The position numbers were made by a program, and so were the translations under genes. From the NCBI GenBank assembly GCA_013289765.1, contig JABCZI010000002.1, forward strand, positions 310,001 to 374,000: 64,000 nt of DNA, written 5' to 3'. Positions 49,875 through 59,181 of the stretch are shown one piece after another. Positions within the stretch are counted from its first letter, which is position 1, and every line of letters starts with the position of its first letter. Under the pieces are notes generated by a model. The model was given only the letters and a program-made list of their open reading frames with translations, was not told where the DNA came from and searched no databases. This DNA comes from Acidobacteriota bacterium (GTDB lineage Bacteria; Acidobacteriota; Terriglobia; Terriglobales; Acidobacteriaceae).

Positions 49875-51170
49875 TCAGCTCACCCAATCCAAAACCTTGT
49901 ACCACATCCCCGCGAACGGCAAGAACCACGGCTTCCCGTTGTACAGCCCGAGCGGTGCGCCAGGGAATGGAATGCCGACGAAGGGGTTCTCGGGTTTATC
50001 GCCTGACATCAACTCCGCGATCTTCTGGCCTTGATACGTGGCCATGGCGACGCCGTGTCCGGCGTAACCGACGGCGTAGTACATGCCATCGATCTGGCCG
50101 GCGTGGGGCATGATGTCGAAGGCGAAATCGAGCGTGCCTCCCCAGACGTATTCAACTTTGGCATCGCGCAGTTGAGGATAGACGTCGATCATGCCCCGGC
50201 GCAGGATTTCGGCGCTGCGACGGATGGTCTGGTCATTCTCGGGGAAGAAAGCGGCACGTCCACCGAAGAGCATGCGACGGTCCGGTGTGAGGCGGTAGTA
50301 GTAGAGATAATTTTTCGAATCGTAGATCATGCGATTGCGCGGGCTCAGTTCGCCTGCCAACGCTTCCGGCAGAACTTCGGTCGTGATGATGAATGAGCCG
50401 ATCGGAATCAGTTTCTTTTGCAAAGCTGGGGTCGCAGCGGAAGTGTAGCCGCTGGTTCCCACGAAAACCTCGCGCGCCCACAACTGGCCCCGCGAGGTGG
50501 TGATTTTCCATCCCGATTCGCCCTGGCTTGATTCGCGCTGCAGGCTTTCTACGCGTGTATGCTCGAACACTTCCGCGCCGGCTTTCATTGCGGAGCGCCC
50601 TAGACCGGCGACATAACGCGCGGGATTCAGTCCGGCGCTGACTTCATCGACCATGCCGCCGTGGTAAATTGTCGAGCCAATTTCGCCGCTTAACTCATTT
50701 TTTTGCACGACGCGCAGCGTATGAGCGAATTCGCGGGCAATCACTTCCGCCTGGCGCGCGTAATCGTCGAAATGCTTTTGCTTGCAGGCCACTTCAAGAT
50801 GTCCGCAACGTGAGAAGTCACAGTCGATGGCTTCTTCGTTGATAATCTGCTCGACGCAATCGATGGTAGCCAGCGAGGCGGCGTACATGCGCTGCGTGCG
50901 CTCGCGTCCGTACATCGAAATCAGTTTGTTCACGCCCAACTTCATTCCGGTAAGAACCATGCCGCCATTGCGGGAACTGGCTCCCCAACCAATGGTTTCG
51001 GATTCGAGCACGGCGACTTTCGCACCGCGTTTCGCAAGCGTGCGGGCGGCGGAAAGTCCGGTAAAGCCGGCGCCGATCACGGCAACGTCGACTCGCTCGG
51101 GTAGCGGACGGGATTCTATCCTTGGAAATTCGGCCGTGGTGAGCCAGTAATTTTGTTCTTGCAGAGTCAT
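49875..51170 (-). CDS. FAD-dependent amine oxidoreductase (DAO family, PuuB-like)
   Basis: 431 residues. The dinucleotide motif VDVAVIGAGFTGLSAARTLAKRG is near residue 27 and GWGASSRNGGM, typical of gamma-glutamylputrescine oxidase-like proteins, follows. The C-terminal GYAGHGVAMATYQGQKIAEL closes the FAD site. It may oxidise a secondary amine or polyamine derivative. A second DAO-family gene ends 60 bp upstream on the same strand, so they are likely co-transcribed. Confidence 0.87.
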   Translation of the reverse strand: MTLQEQNYWLTTAEFPRIESRPLPERVDVAVIGAGFTGLSAARTLAKRGAKVAVLESETIGWGASSRNGGMVLTGMKLGVNKLISMYGRERTQRMYAASLATIDCVEQIINEEAIDCDFSRCGHLEVACKQKHFDDYARQAEVIAREFAHTLRVVQKNELSGEIGSTIYHGGMVDEVSAGLNPARYVAGLGRSAMKAGAEVFEHTRVESLQRESSQGESGWKITTSRGQLWAREVFVGTSGYTSAATPALQKKLIPIGSFIITTEVLPEALAGELSPRNRMIYDSKNYLYYYRLTPDRRMLFGGRAAFFPENDQTIRRSAEILRRGMIDVYPQLRDAKVEYVWGGTLDFAFDIMPHAGQIDGMYYAVGYAGHGVAMATYQGQKIAELMSGDKPENPFVGIPFPGAPLGLYNGKPWFLPFAGMWYKVLDWVS

Positions 51171-51230
51171 GGTTTTGTCGTGAGACTTTACGGCGCGGGC
51201 TGTAACCGTTCCTTTCAAGACAAATAGCAT

Positions 51231-52388
51231 TCACAGTATGGCAGTCTCATGAATCAGACGGCCTTCGGCGAATCGGCTGAGACTGAGCAGCGACGCATCG
51301 ATCAGATCTGTCTTGCCGGTGAGAATCAGATCACTGACAATCTTTCCCGTTGCCGGGGCGTGCATTACACCATGCCCGCTGAAACCGTTAGCCAGGAAAA
51401 AGCCGGGCACGCCCGGTGCCTCGCCCAGAATTGGATGATGGTCCGGCGTCATCTCATAGAGGCCGGCCCATGCGCGCTTAGGATTGACCGGAAGATTGGC
51501 GAAACAGGGAACGCGGTCGGCGGCACGGGTTAGAATTTTCTCTACAAAGGCCGCGTCAAAATCGGTCTTGAATCCCGAAGTCTCTTCTGGATCGTTCCAT
51601 GCAAGCAGAAAGCCGCGAGCTTCGGGACGAAAGTGAAATCCGTTCGACATGTCGACGATCATGGGCGCGGTGTGCGGGAATTCGTCAAAGGGTTCGCTTG
51701 GAACCAGCATGCGGCGGAGCGGCTCGACGGGTAACTCCACACCGGCCAGCGCGGCCACGCCCGCCGCCCAAGCGCCGGCGCAGTTTACCACCTTGCGCGA
51801 GGCCACAGAACCGCGCGTAGTCTCGACCGCGGTGATTCCACTTGCGTCTCGGGTAAGTCCGGTGACTGCCGTGCTTCTCCACAATGCGGCGCCATGGTCG
51901 GCTGCCCAAGTCATGAATCCGATCATGGCGCTGTAGGGATCGACGAAGCCATCGCTGGAACAGAAGCTTCCGCCGATGATGTCATCGGCGCGCAACTGCG
52001 GAAAGAGGCTGCGAATTTCTTCACCCGCTATCAGTCGAACATCCTTCAAACCCATCTTTGTTTGCTGCGCATAATTTGTCCGCAGATAGGTCATCTGCTG
52101 ATCGGTTGTGGCGCAGAACAAATAACCTTGCGGCCGGTAGTCGCAGGGATGGCCCAGTCGTTCGTCGAAGCTGGCGTAAAAAGGAATCGAGTAGAGCGAC
52201 ATCTGGATGCTGACTGGAGTCGAGAACTGGGCTCGCACGCCGCCCATACTCTTTCCGGTGGATCCCTTGCCCTGAGCCGATTCGCGCTCGATGACCAGAA
52301 CGTTGCGGCAGCCGTTCGCGGTGAGGTGATAGGCGATGCTGGAGCCGACGATTCCCCCTCCGATGATGACGACGTCCGCAGTCTGCAT
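51231..52388 (-). CDS. FAD-dependent oxidoreductase (sarcosine/glycine oxidase-like)
   Basis: 385 residues from ATG 52388. VVIIGGGIVGSSIAYHLTANG begins at residue 5 (FAD binding), then GSTGKSMGGVRAQFST, and C-terminal YEMTPDHHPILGEAPGVPGF with NGFSGHGVMHAP. This is the pattern of sarcosine oxidase beta/glycine oxidase-like enzymes. It forms a pair with the DAO enzyme downstream; the substrates are unknown. Confidence 0.88.
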   Translation of the reverse strand: MQTADVVIIGGGIVGSSIAYHLTANGCRNVLVIERESAQGKGSTGKSMGGVRAQFSTPVSIQMSLYSIPFYASFDERLGHPCDYRPQGYLFCATTDQQMTYLRTNYAQQTKMGLKDVRLIAGEEIRSLFPQLRADDIIGGSFCSSDGFVDPYSAMIGFMTWAADHGAALWRSTAVTGLTRDASGITAVETTRGSVASRKVVNCAGAWAAGVAALAGVELPVEPLRRMLVPSEPFDEFPHTAPMIVDMSNGFHFRPEARGFLLAWNDPEETSGFKTDFDAAFVEKILTRAADRVPCFANLPVNPKRAWAGLYEMTPDHHPILGEAPGVPGFFLANGFSGHGVMHAPATGKIVSDLILTGKTDLIDASLLSLSRFAEGRLIHETAIL

Positions 52389-52586
52389 AGAAATGTTGAT
52401 CGGAACGACCAAGCATTTTAGCGCACCGCGTCATCAAGCCCTTCTCCTCTCGCGATTTAGTGGGACGGAATGCCCTGTATGTAGAGCATTCTCGAAGGTA
52501 CATGTACTTTCGGTATAGTTGGCCATTCTTGGTTTGGAACTTCCTTCCCCTCGGTAACTTGCCGCGGTTACTGGGCCTGCCTAGTC

Positions 52587-54527
52587 TTGAAGAGGATGAT
52601 GCCGTTGCGCTGCTTATTATTTTCGTCCAATGCGGAAGTGGTCCAGCCGATCTGGCAGGTGCTCGCCGATCTGGGGATCGAGGGAGAACACTGCCAGAGT
52701 GGCGTGGATGCGGTGGGGAAGGTCACCACCGAATCGTTCCAAATTGTGATCACCGATTGGGAAGATCAGCCCGAGGCGGCATTTCTTTTGAAGACGGTAC
52801 GAGATCTGAAGGCGGCGCAGCGCCCATTAACTCTGGCGATTGTCAGCGATGATGCCAGGCGGCCTGAAGCGTTGCAGGCCGGAGCTAATTCAATTCTGCT
52901 AAAACCAATTCGCGCCGAGCAGGTGCGGGACACGCTGAGCACGGCTTGCGAGCTTCTCCGATCAAAGTTGCAGTCGACCTCCTTACCAACCGGACGCGAA
53001 TCATTAGGAACGATGGCACTAGCTGCGGCGACATCCGCAGGAGGGGTTTCACTGCCTGCTTCGGTGACGCGTGCGCCGGAAAGAATCCGTGCAGGAGAAT
53101 TCCTGCAGTCGCCAAGCACTGCGCCGGGAGCGCAGTTTGACACCGAACCAGACGGTGAAACCTCAAAAGAGCACACTGTAGCAGGGGACACAGTAGCAAA
53201 GATTAGCGCGGTCACAGACCTGGAGCCGGTGGCGGCTGCGACGGACACGTCCGCCATAGCGCAGCTCAGACCGCAGGAGACTCTTACAGGGTGGGCTATG
53301 TTGCAAGCCCGGTTGACGACAGCGCCGCCCGGCGCGGCGGCGAAAGTTGCGTCAAAAAACGAATCGTCGTCCAACGGCGAAACAAGTTTCTATGGGGCTC
53401 CCTCCAAAGAGGCGCTTGTAGTTGAAGCTAAAGCTCTCGCGAAGAAGAGTGCAGGCGAGAATGCCGAATCCGAAGCCAGACTTTTCGCTTACATGCCAGG
53501 AGAGTCGGCACAGTACTTGGAATCGGGTGCCACCGCACGGCCGAAACGTGGCAAAGTTGTTGTCCTCGGGGCATTGGCGGTGGTTTTCGCAGGTCTCGTA
53601 GCGCTGCCGCGCACGCGCCAAAGTGTGCTCGGGATTTATCGGAACAGCGTGGGCGCGGGGAATCGTTTGCTCAATCCTCCACTTCCCGCTTTACCCCAGG
53701 CCGTGGCGATGCACGACAGTTTTGGCCAGTCGGGTGACGAATACAAGCTTCCGGTACCGACGAATATTCCGGATGCGACCACCGATCCTTCGCAGATTCG
53801 CGTGCTTCCGGTGATTGACCCAACCGCGAAGCCGCAGAAGAATTCCGACGCGAACTCCGGTTCGGAGCAGGCTCCCTCCGCGGACAATACTTTCATAAAT
53901 CAAGACCCGATGTCGCCCCACCGAACGGCGCAGGGACCGTTTGAGCAGCACGAAGTTCGGGAGGCAGTCCCCACGAGCGTCGGAGATGCGCCGAGGAGTC
54001 CGACGGACACGCGCTCCGATGCGATCCCCGCCAAAACTGAGTCCATATCGCATCAGCAGGGGCCGCAGCCAGCCGCGTCCCAAGCTCCAACGCCGTCGCC
54101 GGCACCGAGATCTGCGCCGCAACAGGTGATTGCGAGCGTTCCGGCAGGTATACCGTCGAGTTTGAAATCACACGTCGCATCGAGTACTCCGCAGGTTAGC
54201 GGGTCGAAGCCCGTAGAAGCCGCGATGTCGTCGATTGAGCCAGTCAATCTGCCGGAGCCGGTGGAACGGGAATTTCTGATTCAACCGGTTGATGCGGTAT
54301 ATCCTGCGGCGGCGAGAGCGAACGGCCAGCGGGGAACCGTAGTTTTGCAGGTGCTGGTCGGGCGCGATGGTTCGGTTCTGGATGCAAAGTTTTTGCAAGG
54401 ATCGCTGATATTTGCGAGAGCTGCGATCGAGGCAGTCAAGCAGTATCGCTTTAAACCGTACTTGATGAACGGTCGTCCCGTGTCAGTGCAGAGCGTTATT
54501 ACCCTGAATTTCAAACCGCCAGCATAA
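52587..54527 (+). CDS. Receiver-like domain fused to a TonB C-terminal domain
   Basis: Up to 646 residues. The N-terminus (about 1-125) has a receiver fold: the TDWED aspartate and LLKPI lysine are present, but the acidic metal pair is replaced (LLFSSNAEV). A long low-complexity region follows. One membrane helix (VVVLGALAVVFAGLVAL, about 325-342) is followed by a Pro/Ser/Ala-rich linker. A TonB C-terminal domain ends the protein (about 560-646: YPAAARANGQRGTVVLQVLV, KQYRFKPYLMNGRPV). The cytoplasmic receiver plus periplasmic TonB arrangement is unusual. Start TTG 52587 or ATG 52596/52599. Confidence 0.78.
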   Translation: MKRMMPLRCLLFSSNAEVVQPIWQVLADLGIEGEHCQSGVDAVGKVTTESFQIVITDWEDQPEAAFLLKTVRDLKAAQRPLTLAIVSDDARRPEALQAGANSILLKPIRAEQVRDTLSTACELLRSKLQSTSLPTGRESLGTMALAAATSAGGVSLPASVTRAPERIRAGEFLQSPSTAPGAQFDTEPDGETSKEHTVAGDTVAKISAVTDLEPVAAATDTSAIAQLRPQETLTGWAMLQARLTTAPPGAAAKVASKNESSSNGETSFYGAPSKEALVVEAKALAKKSAGENAESEARLFAYMPGESAQYLESGATARPKRGKVVVLGALAVVFAGLVALPRTRQSVLGIYRNSVGAGNRLLNPPLPALPQAVAMHDSFGQSGDEYKLPVPTNIPDATTDPSQIRVLPVIDPTAKPQKNSDANSGSEQAPSADNTFINQDPMSPHRTAQGPFEQHEVREAVPTSVGDAPRSPTDTRSDAIPAKTESISHQQGPQPAASQAPTPSPAPRSAPQQVIASVPAGIPSSLKSHVASSTPQVSGSKPVEAAMSSIEPVNLPEPVEREFLIQPVDAVYPAAARANGQRGTVVLQVLVGRDGSVLDAKFLQGSLIFARAAIEAVKQYRFKPYLMNGRPVSVQSVITLNFKPPA

Positions 54528-54711
54528 ATCCCTGGTGACAAACCAGTAGATAGATCGTCTTAATTCATGTTCATATGCGCGAATTTAGGGGTTTTTGCGA
54601 AGGTCATACAAGGGCCGGAATAAGAGCAGCCAAGACACTAAAAGCAGCATCTACAAGTATAATGAGGGTAGTTTCTCAGGAAGTGACTTCCTTTTCCAGA
54701 AGAAGAATTTG

Positions 54712-55926
54712 ATGTCCATGAAAACTAAAGCTGCGATACTAGTTTCGTCTTTTGCCGTCTTGCTGTTTGTGGTGGTTGGCTCTTTCGGCGGTGTACACGC
54801 CTCTTCGAACGACGGTTCCTACCGGCAGATGCAGGTTTACAGCGAAGTTCTGTCACGCGTGCAGAGCGAGTACGTGGAAGATCCAAACATTCCCAAGGTC
54901 ACGGACGGCGCTTTGCACGGACTGGTTGAGTCGTTGGATGCGAACTCCAGTTACCTTACGCCTGCGGCCTACAAAGCCTACAAGTCTCACAAGACGGAAG
55001 CCAAGGGTGAGATCGGTGCGACCGTCTCCAAACGCTTTGGATACGCGGACGTGGTTTCCGTATTGCCGGGGTCGCCCGCCGAGAAGGCGGGCATTGAAGA
55101 CACCGACATCTTCGAATCAATCGAAGGGCAAAGCACGCGGGATATGTCTTTGCCGGAGATTCGTACCGCGCTCAGCGGAACGCCAGGTTCGACGGTGAAT
55201 GTTTCCGTGGTCCGGGCGCGAAGAGCCGAGCCGCAAAAGATGGTGATCACGCGGGATGTTGTCACCATTCCGCCAGTCTCTGAAAAGATGCTGGAAGATG
55301 GCATCGGTTACGTGAAAGTGGATGCCCTGACGAAGGGCAAAGCGCAGGAGATTGCAGCGAAGATTAAGGCACTCGAGAAATCCGGAGCCAAGAAGCTAGT
55401 TCTGGATTTGCGGAATACGTCCGATGGAGAAGAAAGCGAAGGCGTGGCCACTGCGAACCTTTTCCTGAACCATGGCACCATCACATACCTGCAAGGACAA
55501 AAATTTCCGCGAGAGGCCTTTAACGCGGATCCGGCGAAGGCGGTGACTTCCCTTCCAGTCGCCGTTCTGGTGAATAAAGGAACTGCAGGTGCGGCTGAGA
55601 TTGTGGCGGCGGCGATCCTCGAGAATGCTCGCGGCGACGTGGTAGGCGACAAGACCTTCGGCGACGGGTCGGTGCAGAAGACAATCGACCTGCCGGACGG
55701 CGGGGCGTTGATTCTCTCCGTGGCGAAATACTATTCGCCGAGCGGGAAGGCGATTCAGGAAACCGCGGTCACTCCTAATGTGCTGGTAGCCGACGAAATA
55801 GAAAATGTAGTTTCCGATGACGACGGCCAGGAACCTGCTCCCGCCGAGCCCGAGGCAAAGCCGAAAAGCACCCAAGACGATCAGTTGCACAAGGCTGTCG
55901 AGGTACTGAAAAGCAGAGCCAGCTAG
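54712..55926 (+). CDS. S41 (CtpA-like) family protein lacking the catalytic dyad
   Basis: 404 residues from ATG 54712. A signal peptide (ILVSSFAVLLFVVVGSFGG) is followed by an N-terminal helical region. The PDZ domain (about residues 100-185) has VLPGSPAEKAGIEDTD, and an S41 core follows. Where active members have G(S/T)ASASE and (F/Y)GKG, this protein has GTAGAAE and FGDG, so both the Ser and Lys are gone. It is probably a non-proteolytic scaffold or regulator. The C-terminus is acidic. A terminator follows. Confidence 0.85.
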   Translation: MSMKTKAAILVSSFAVLLFVVVGSFGGVHASSNDGSYRQMQVYSEVLSRVQSEYVEDPNIPKVTDGALHGLVESLDANSSYLTPAAYKAYKSHKTEAKGEIGATVSKRFGYADVVSVLPGSPAEKAGIEDTDIFESIEGQSTRDMSLPEIRTALSGTPGSTVNVSVVRARRAEPQKMVITRDVVTIPPVSEKMLEDGIGYVKVDALTKGKAQEIAAKIKALEKSGAKKLVLDLRNTSDGEESEGVATANLFLNHGTITYLQGQKFPREAFNADPAKAVTSLPVAVLVNKGTAGAAEIVAAAILENARGDVVGDKTFGDGSVQKTIDLPDGGALILSVAKYYSPSGKAIQETAVTPNVLVADEIENVVSDDDGQEPAPAEPEAKPKSTQDDQLHKAVEVLKSRAS

Positions 55927-55952
55927 CCAGGATTTCAGGCTGAGACTGCGGT

Positions 55953-55982
55953 CGCGCACCTTCGAGGGTGCGCGAGTTTTTT
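55953..55982 (+). terminator. Intrinsic terminator
   Basis: CGCGCACC (55953-55960) pairs with GGTGCGCG (55967-55974) over a 6-nt loop, followed by AG and TTTTTT. It ends the S41-like gene. Confidence 0.88.
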
Positions 55983-56082
55983 GTATCCAACTCCTCACTT
56001 GACCCCTTGCAAAGCGGAACATCGACTTCGGTTGCGACTACCGGGGCAATTGACGGCCCTGCTATTCTGAACTCATCTCGCT

Positions 56083-58308
56083 ATGCAATCGCTCTTTGAA
56101 GATCTTCCGCCAGTGGAGGTTGCCGGGAGGAAACTGGTGGGCCGCGTGTTACTGGGCCTGCTGGTGCTCATTTCCGCCCTGGTGGGAGCGACCGCCGGAC
56201 TTCTCCTCGTCTACACCACGGATTTACCGCAGGTGGACGCGTTAGAAGCCTACCGTCCGAGTTCGATCACCGAATTGTATGACGACCGCGGCCGCGTGAT
56301 CGGATCGTTCGCGCTGCAACGGCGCGTCGTGGCCAGCTACGAGAATTTTGCGCCCGTGCTGCGAGACGCGCTGGTGTCGATCGAAGACAAGGATTTCTAC
56401 CGCCACTCCGGCATAAACTTCTGGCGAATTGTGGGCGCGGCGTATCGTGACATTCAGTCCGGAGGCAAGGTACAGGGGGCTTCGACGCTCACCATGCAAT
56501 TGGCACGTAACTTATTTCTTTCGCCGGACCGCTCATTTCATCGCAAAGTGCAAGAGACAATGCTCGCAATCCAGATTGAGCGGCGCTTCACTAAGCCGCA
56601 AATTTTCACGCTGTACGCCAATCAGATTTTCCTTGGCCACGGGGTATACGGATTCGAAGCTGCATCGGAATTTTACTTTGGCAAACCGGCGCGAGATCTT
56701 ACCTTAGCGGAAGCCGCGCTGCTGGCGGGTCTACCCAAGGGTCCGGGGATTTATTCGCCCATCAATCATCCCGACCGTGCCCTGAAGCGCCGAAACCTGG
56801 TGATCAATGCCATGCTCGAAGACGGGAAAATTACCGCGGCGCAGGCGGCCGACGCACGCTCTGCACCGGTGGCTTTGCATCTGCAGCACGATCCCAATTC
56901 GCTGGCGCCCTACTTCGTTGAAGAAATACGACGGTACCTGGAAAACAAATATGGCACCGACCAGGTGCACGAAGGCAGATTGAAAGTTTATACCTCGCTC
57001 GATGTCGATCTGCAGAAGGCCGCTAACCAGTCTGTCCTGGACGGCCTAGCCGCCTACGAACGCCGTCACGGATGGAAGGGGCATCTCGAGAATGTTGTTA
57101 CTCAAGGCAGCGCTCTCGATAAGTATCAGCATCCAGATTGGGATGACGAACCCGAAGTGAATGGATACGTGCACGCACTCGTGACTTCATCCGGGATTGG
57201 AATCGCGACGCTCAAATTTGGGCGCTACGCGGCGGCTCTTAGTCAGGCGGACGTTGCCTGGACACAAGGCAAGGTTCAGAACCTGTTGCATACGGGAGAT
57301 ATCTGCTACGTAAAGATTCTAACGTTAACTCCCAACGGGGCAGCGCGCGTGAGTCTGGAACAGGATTCGGGCGCGCAGGGAGCGCTGCTGGCAATCGACA
57401 ATGCAACCGGCGGCATCAAGGCAATGGTCGGAGGCCGCGACTTCAGCGAATCAAAATTTAATCGTGCGACGCAAGCTTTACGGCAAGTTGGATCGTCGTT
57501 CAAGCCATACGTGTACACAGCAGTGATCGACCTGGGAGGAAGTCCCGACGACACGGTTCTGGATGAGCCCGTGACTTTCGAGACCGGTTCCGGTCCTTAT
57601 TCGCCTCACAACTACGACGAAAAGTTTGAAGGAACGATTACACTTCGTCGCGCACTGGCGCAGTCGCGGAATATTCCGGCGCTGAAGCTGGCGAGCAAAA
57701 TAGGAATCAAGACCGTGATTGACTACGCAGAGCGCTTCGGGATCACGGCCAGATTGCCGCCATACTTGCCTGTGGCGCTGGGCGCAGCCGAAATTACGCT
57801 GATGGAACAGACCTCGGCGTATAGTGTGTTCCCGAATGATGGCGTTCGCGTGACACCTCGCTACATCACCAAGGTGAGCGACTATGAGGGCAGAGTGCTG
57901 GAAGAGGATTATCCCGAAGTGAAAGATGTGGTGAGCGCGCGCACGGCGCGAATCATGACGGCAATGTTGCGTGAAGTGGTGTTGCGCGGAACCGGCGTCG
58001 CGGCAGCGAAGATGCCCTTTCCCGTCGCGGGGAAAACCGGCACGACCAATGATTTCACGGACGCCTGGTTCATGGGATTTTCGCCGACCATGACTTGCGG
58101 CGTTTGGGTCGGCTTCGACGAAAAGAAAACTCTGGGCGCCAAAGAAACGGGAGGGCATGCCGCGCTGCCGATCTGGATGAACTTCATGAGCAGTGCCATG
58201 GAAGGAAAAGATGTTGGCGAGTTTCAATCAGCGCCGGAGGCGCCCGTAACGGTTATTCAAAGGGTTGATACGCCCGACACGTCGCCCAGTACGGATGAGA
58301 CGCACTGA
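56083..58308 (+). CDS. Class A penicillin-binding protein (PBP1A family)
   Basis: 741 residues. One N-terminal helix (LLGLLVLISALVGATAGLLL) is followed by a GT51 glycosyltransferase with EDKDFYRHSGINFW, GASTLTMQLARNLFLS and the QIERRFTKPQIFTLYANQ region. The transpeptidase has SSFKPYVY (catalytic Ser about residue 471), SRN (AQSRNIPA) and KTGTTND. It polymerises and cross-links peptidoglycan. A PASTA protein follows by 86 bp on the same strand. Confidence 0.95.
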   Translation: MQSLFEDLPPVEVAGRKLVGRVLLGLLVLISALVGATAGLLLVYTTDLPQVDALEAYRPSSITELYDDRGRVIGSFALQRRVVASYENFAPVLRDALVSIEDKDFYRHSGINFWRIVGAAYRDIQSGGKVQGASTLTMQLARNLFLSPDRSFHRKVQETMLAIQIERRFTKPQIFTLYANQIFLGHGVYGFEAASEFYFGKPARDLTLAEAALLAGLPKGPGIYSPINHPDRALKRRNLVINAMLEDGKITAAQAADARSAPVALHLQHDPNSLAPYFVEEIRRYLENKYGTDQVHEGRLKVYTSLDVDLQKAANQSVLDGLAAYERRHGWKGHLENVVTQGSALDKYQHPDWDDEPEVNGYVHALVTSSGIGIATLKFGRYAAALSQADVAWTQGKVQNLLHTGDICYVKILTLTPNGAARVSLEQDSGAQGALLAIDNATGGIKAMVGGRDFSESKFNRATQALRQVGSSFKPYVYTAVIDLGGSPDDTVLDEPVTFETGSGPYSPHNYDEKFEGTITLRRALAQSRNIPALKLASKIGIKTVIDYAERFGITARLPPYLPVALGAAEITLMEQTSAYSVFPNDGVRVTPRYITKVSDYEGRVLEEDYPEVKDVVSARTARIMTAMLREVVLRGTGVAAAKMPFPVAGKTGTTNDFTDAWFMGFSPTMTCGVWVGFDEKKTLGAKETGGHAALPIWMNFMSSAMEGKDVGEFQSAPEAPVTVIQRVDTPDTSPSTDETH

Positions 58309-58394
58309 TTTTTTAAGCGGCATTTCATCCGCGAGAAGGTTGCCGATGAAGGGTCAATGTCTAATTTCTATCGTTGTCTGATTTGCATCATTGA

Positions 58395-59171
58395 ATGAAG
58401 CCCCTATTCCGATTTGCGATGCTGATGCTGGCCCTGGTAGTCGTGGCATTGGTGTCGGCGCTTACGGCGATGCGATTTGCCATTCACGGACAGGAAGTGG
58501 AAGTGCCCGCGGTCATCGGCCTAGCCCCTGCGGAAGCGGAACGCGCTGTTGCCGGACTGGGGTTGCAGATTGACGTGGAGCGGCAGTATTACAGTGCGAC
58601 AATTCCTGCCGGGCGGATTATGACGCAGACGCCGCTCGCAGGCACAAAGGTGCGGCGGGGCTGGCAGTTGCGAGTGGCGCAGAGTATTGGGCCGCAGCGT
58701 GTTTCGATTCCAGATGTAACCCGCGAAAGCGAGCGCGCGGCGGAATTGAACCTTCGGCGGCGCGGGCTGGAAGTGGCTTCCACTGCGGAGATTCAGTTGC
58801 CGGGAATTCCCGCCGATCAGGTGCTGGCACAGAGCCCGCCGCCCAATGCGAGCCAAGTGTCCGCTCCGAAAACAAGTCTCCTGATATCGGCAATGCCCGA
58901 TGCGGCGGCATTCGTGATGCCGAACTTTGTTGGACAACCGCTCGGCAGCGCGAGCCGCACGCTGCAAGATGCTGGCTTCAAATTAGGGACCGTAAGCCTG
59001 GCGCCACCGGTTGCGCCGGCACCGACGAATCCAGGCGCAGCGACGACAGCGCCTTCCGCTCCCCCTTCTGCACAACAGCAGCCGTCGCCAGCCAGTATGA
59101 TCGTCACGCAATGGCCGCCCGCAGGACAGAAAGTTCCGGCTGGCGCCGTGGTGAATTTCGAAGTTCGATGA
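58395..59171 (+). CDS. Membrane-anchored PASTA-domain protein
   Basis: 258 residues. One N-terminal helix (FAMLMLALVVVALVSALTAM) is followed by three PASTA repeats: VEVPAVIGLAPAEAERAVAG, VSIPDVTRESERAAELNLRR and FVMPNFVGQPLGSASRTLQD. The last is broken by a Pro/Ala insert before VTQWPPAGQKVPAGAVVNFE. There is no kinase or PBP domain. PASTA repeats bind cell-wall fragments, so it may work with the upstream PBP. Confidence 0.88.
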   Translation: MKPLFRFAMLMLALVVVALVSALTAMRFAIHGQEVEVPAVIGLAPAEAERAVAGLGLQIDVERQYYSATIPAGRIMTQTPLAGTKVRRGWQLRVAQSIGPQRVSIPDVTRESERAAELNLRRRGLEVASTAEIQLPGIPADQVLAQSPPPNASQVSAPKTSLLISAMPDAAAFVMPNFVGQPLGSASRTLQDAGFKLGTVSLAPPVAPAPTNPGAATTAPSAPPSAQQQPSPASMIVTQWPPAGQKVPAGAVVNFEVR

Positions 59172-59181
59172 TCGGCGATGC

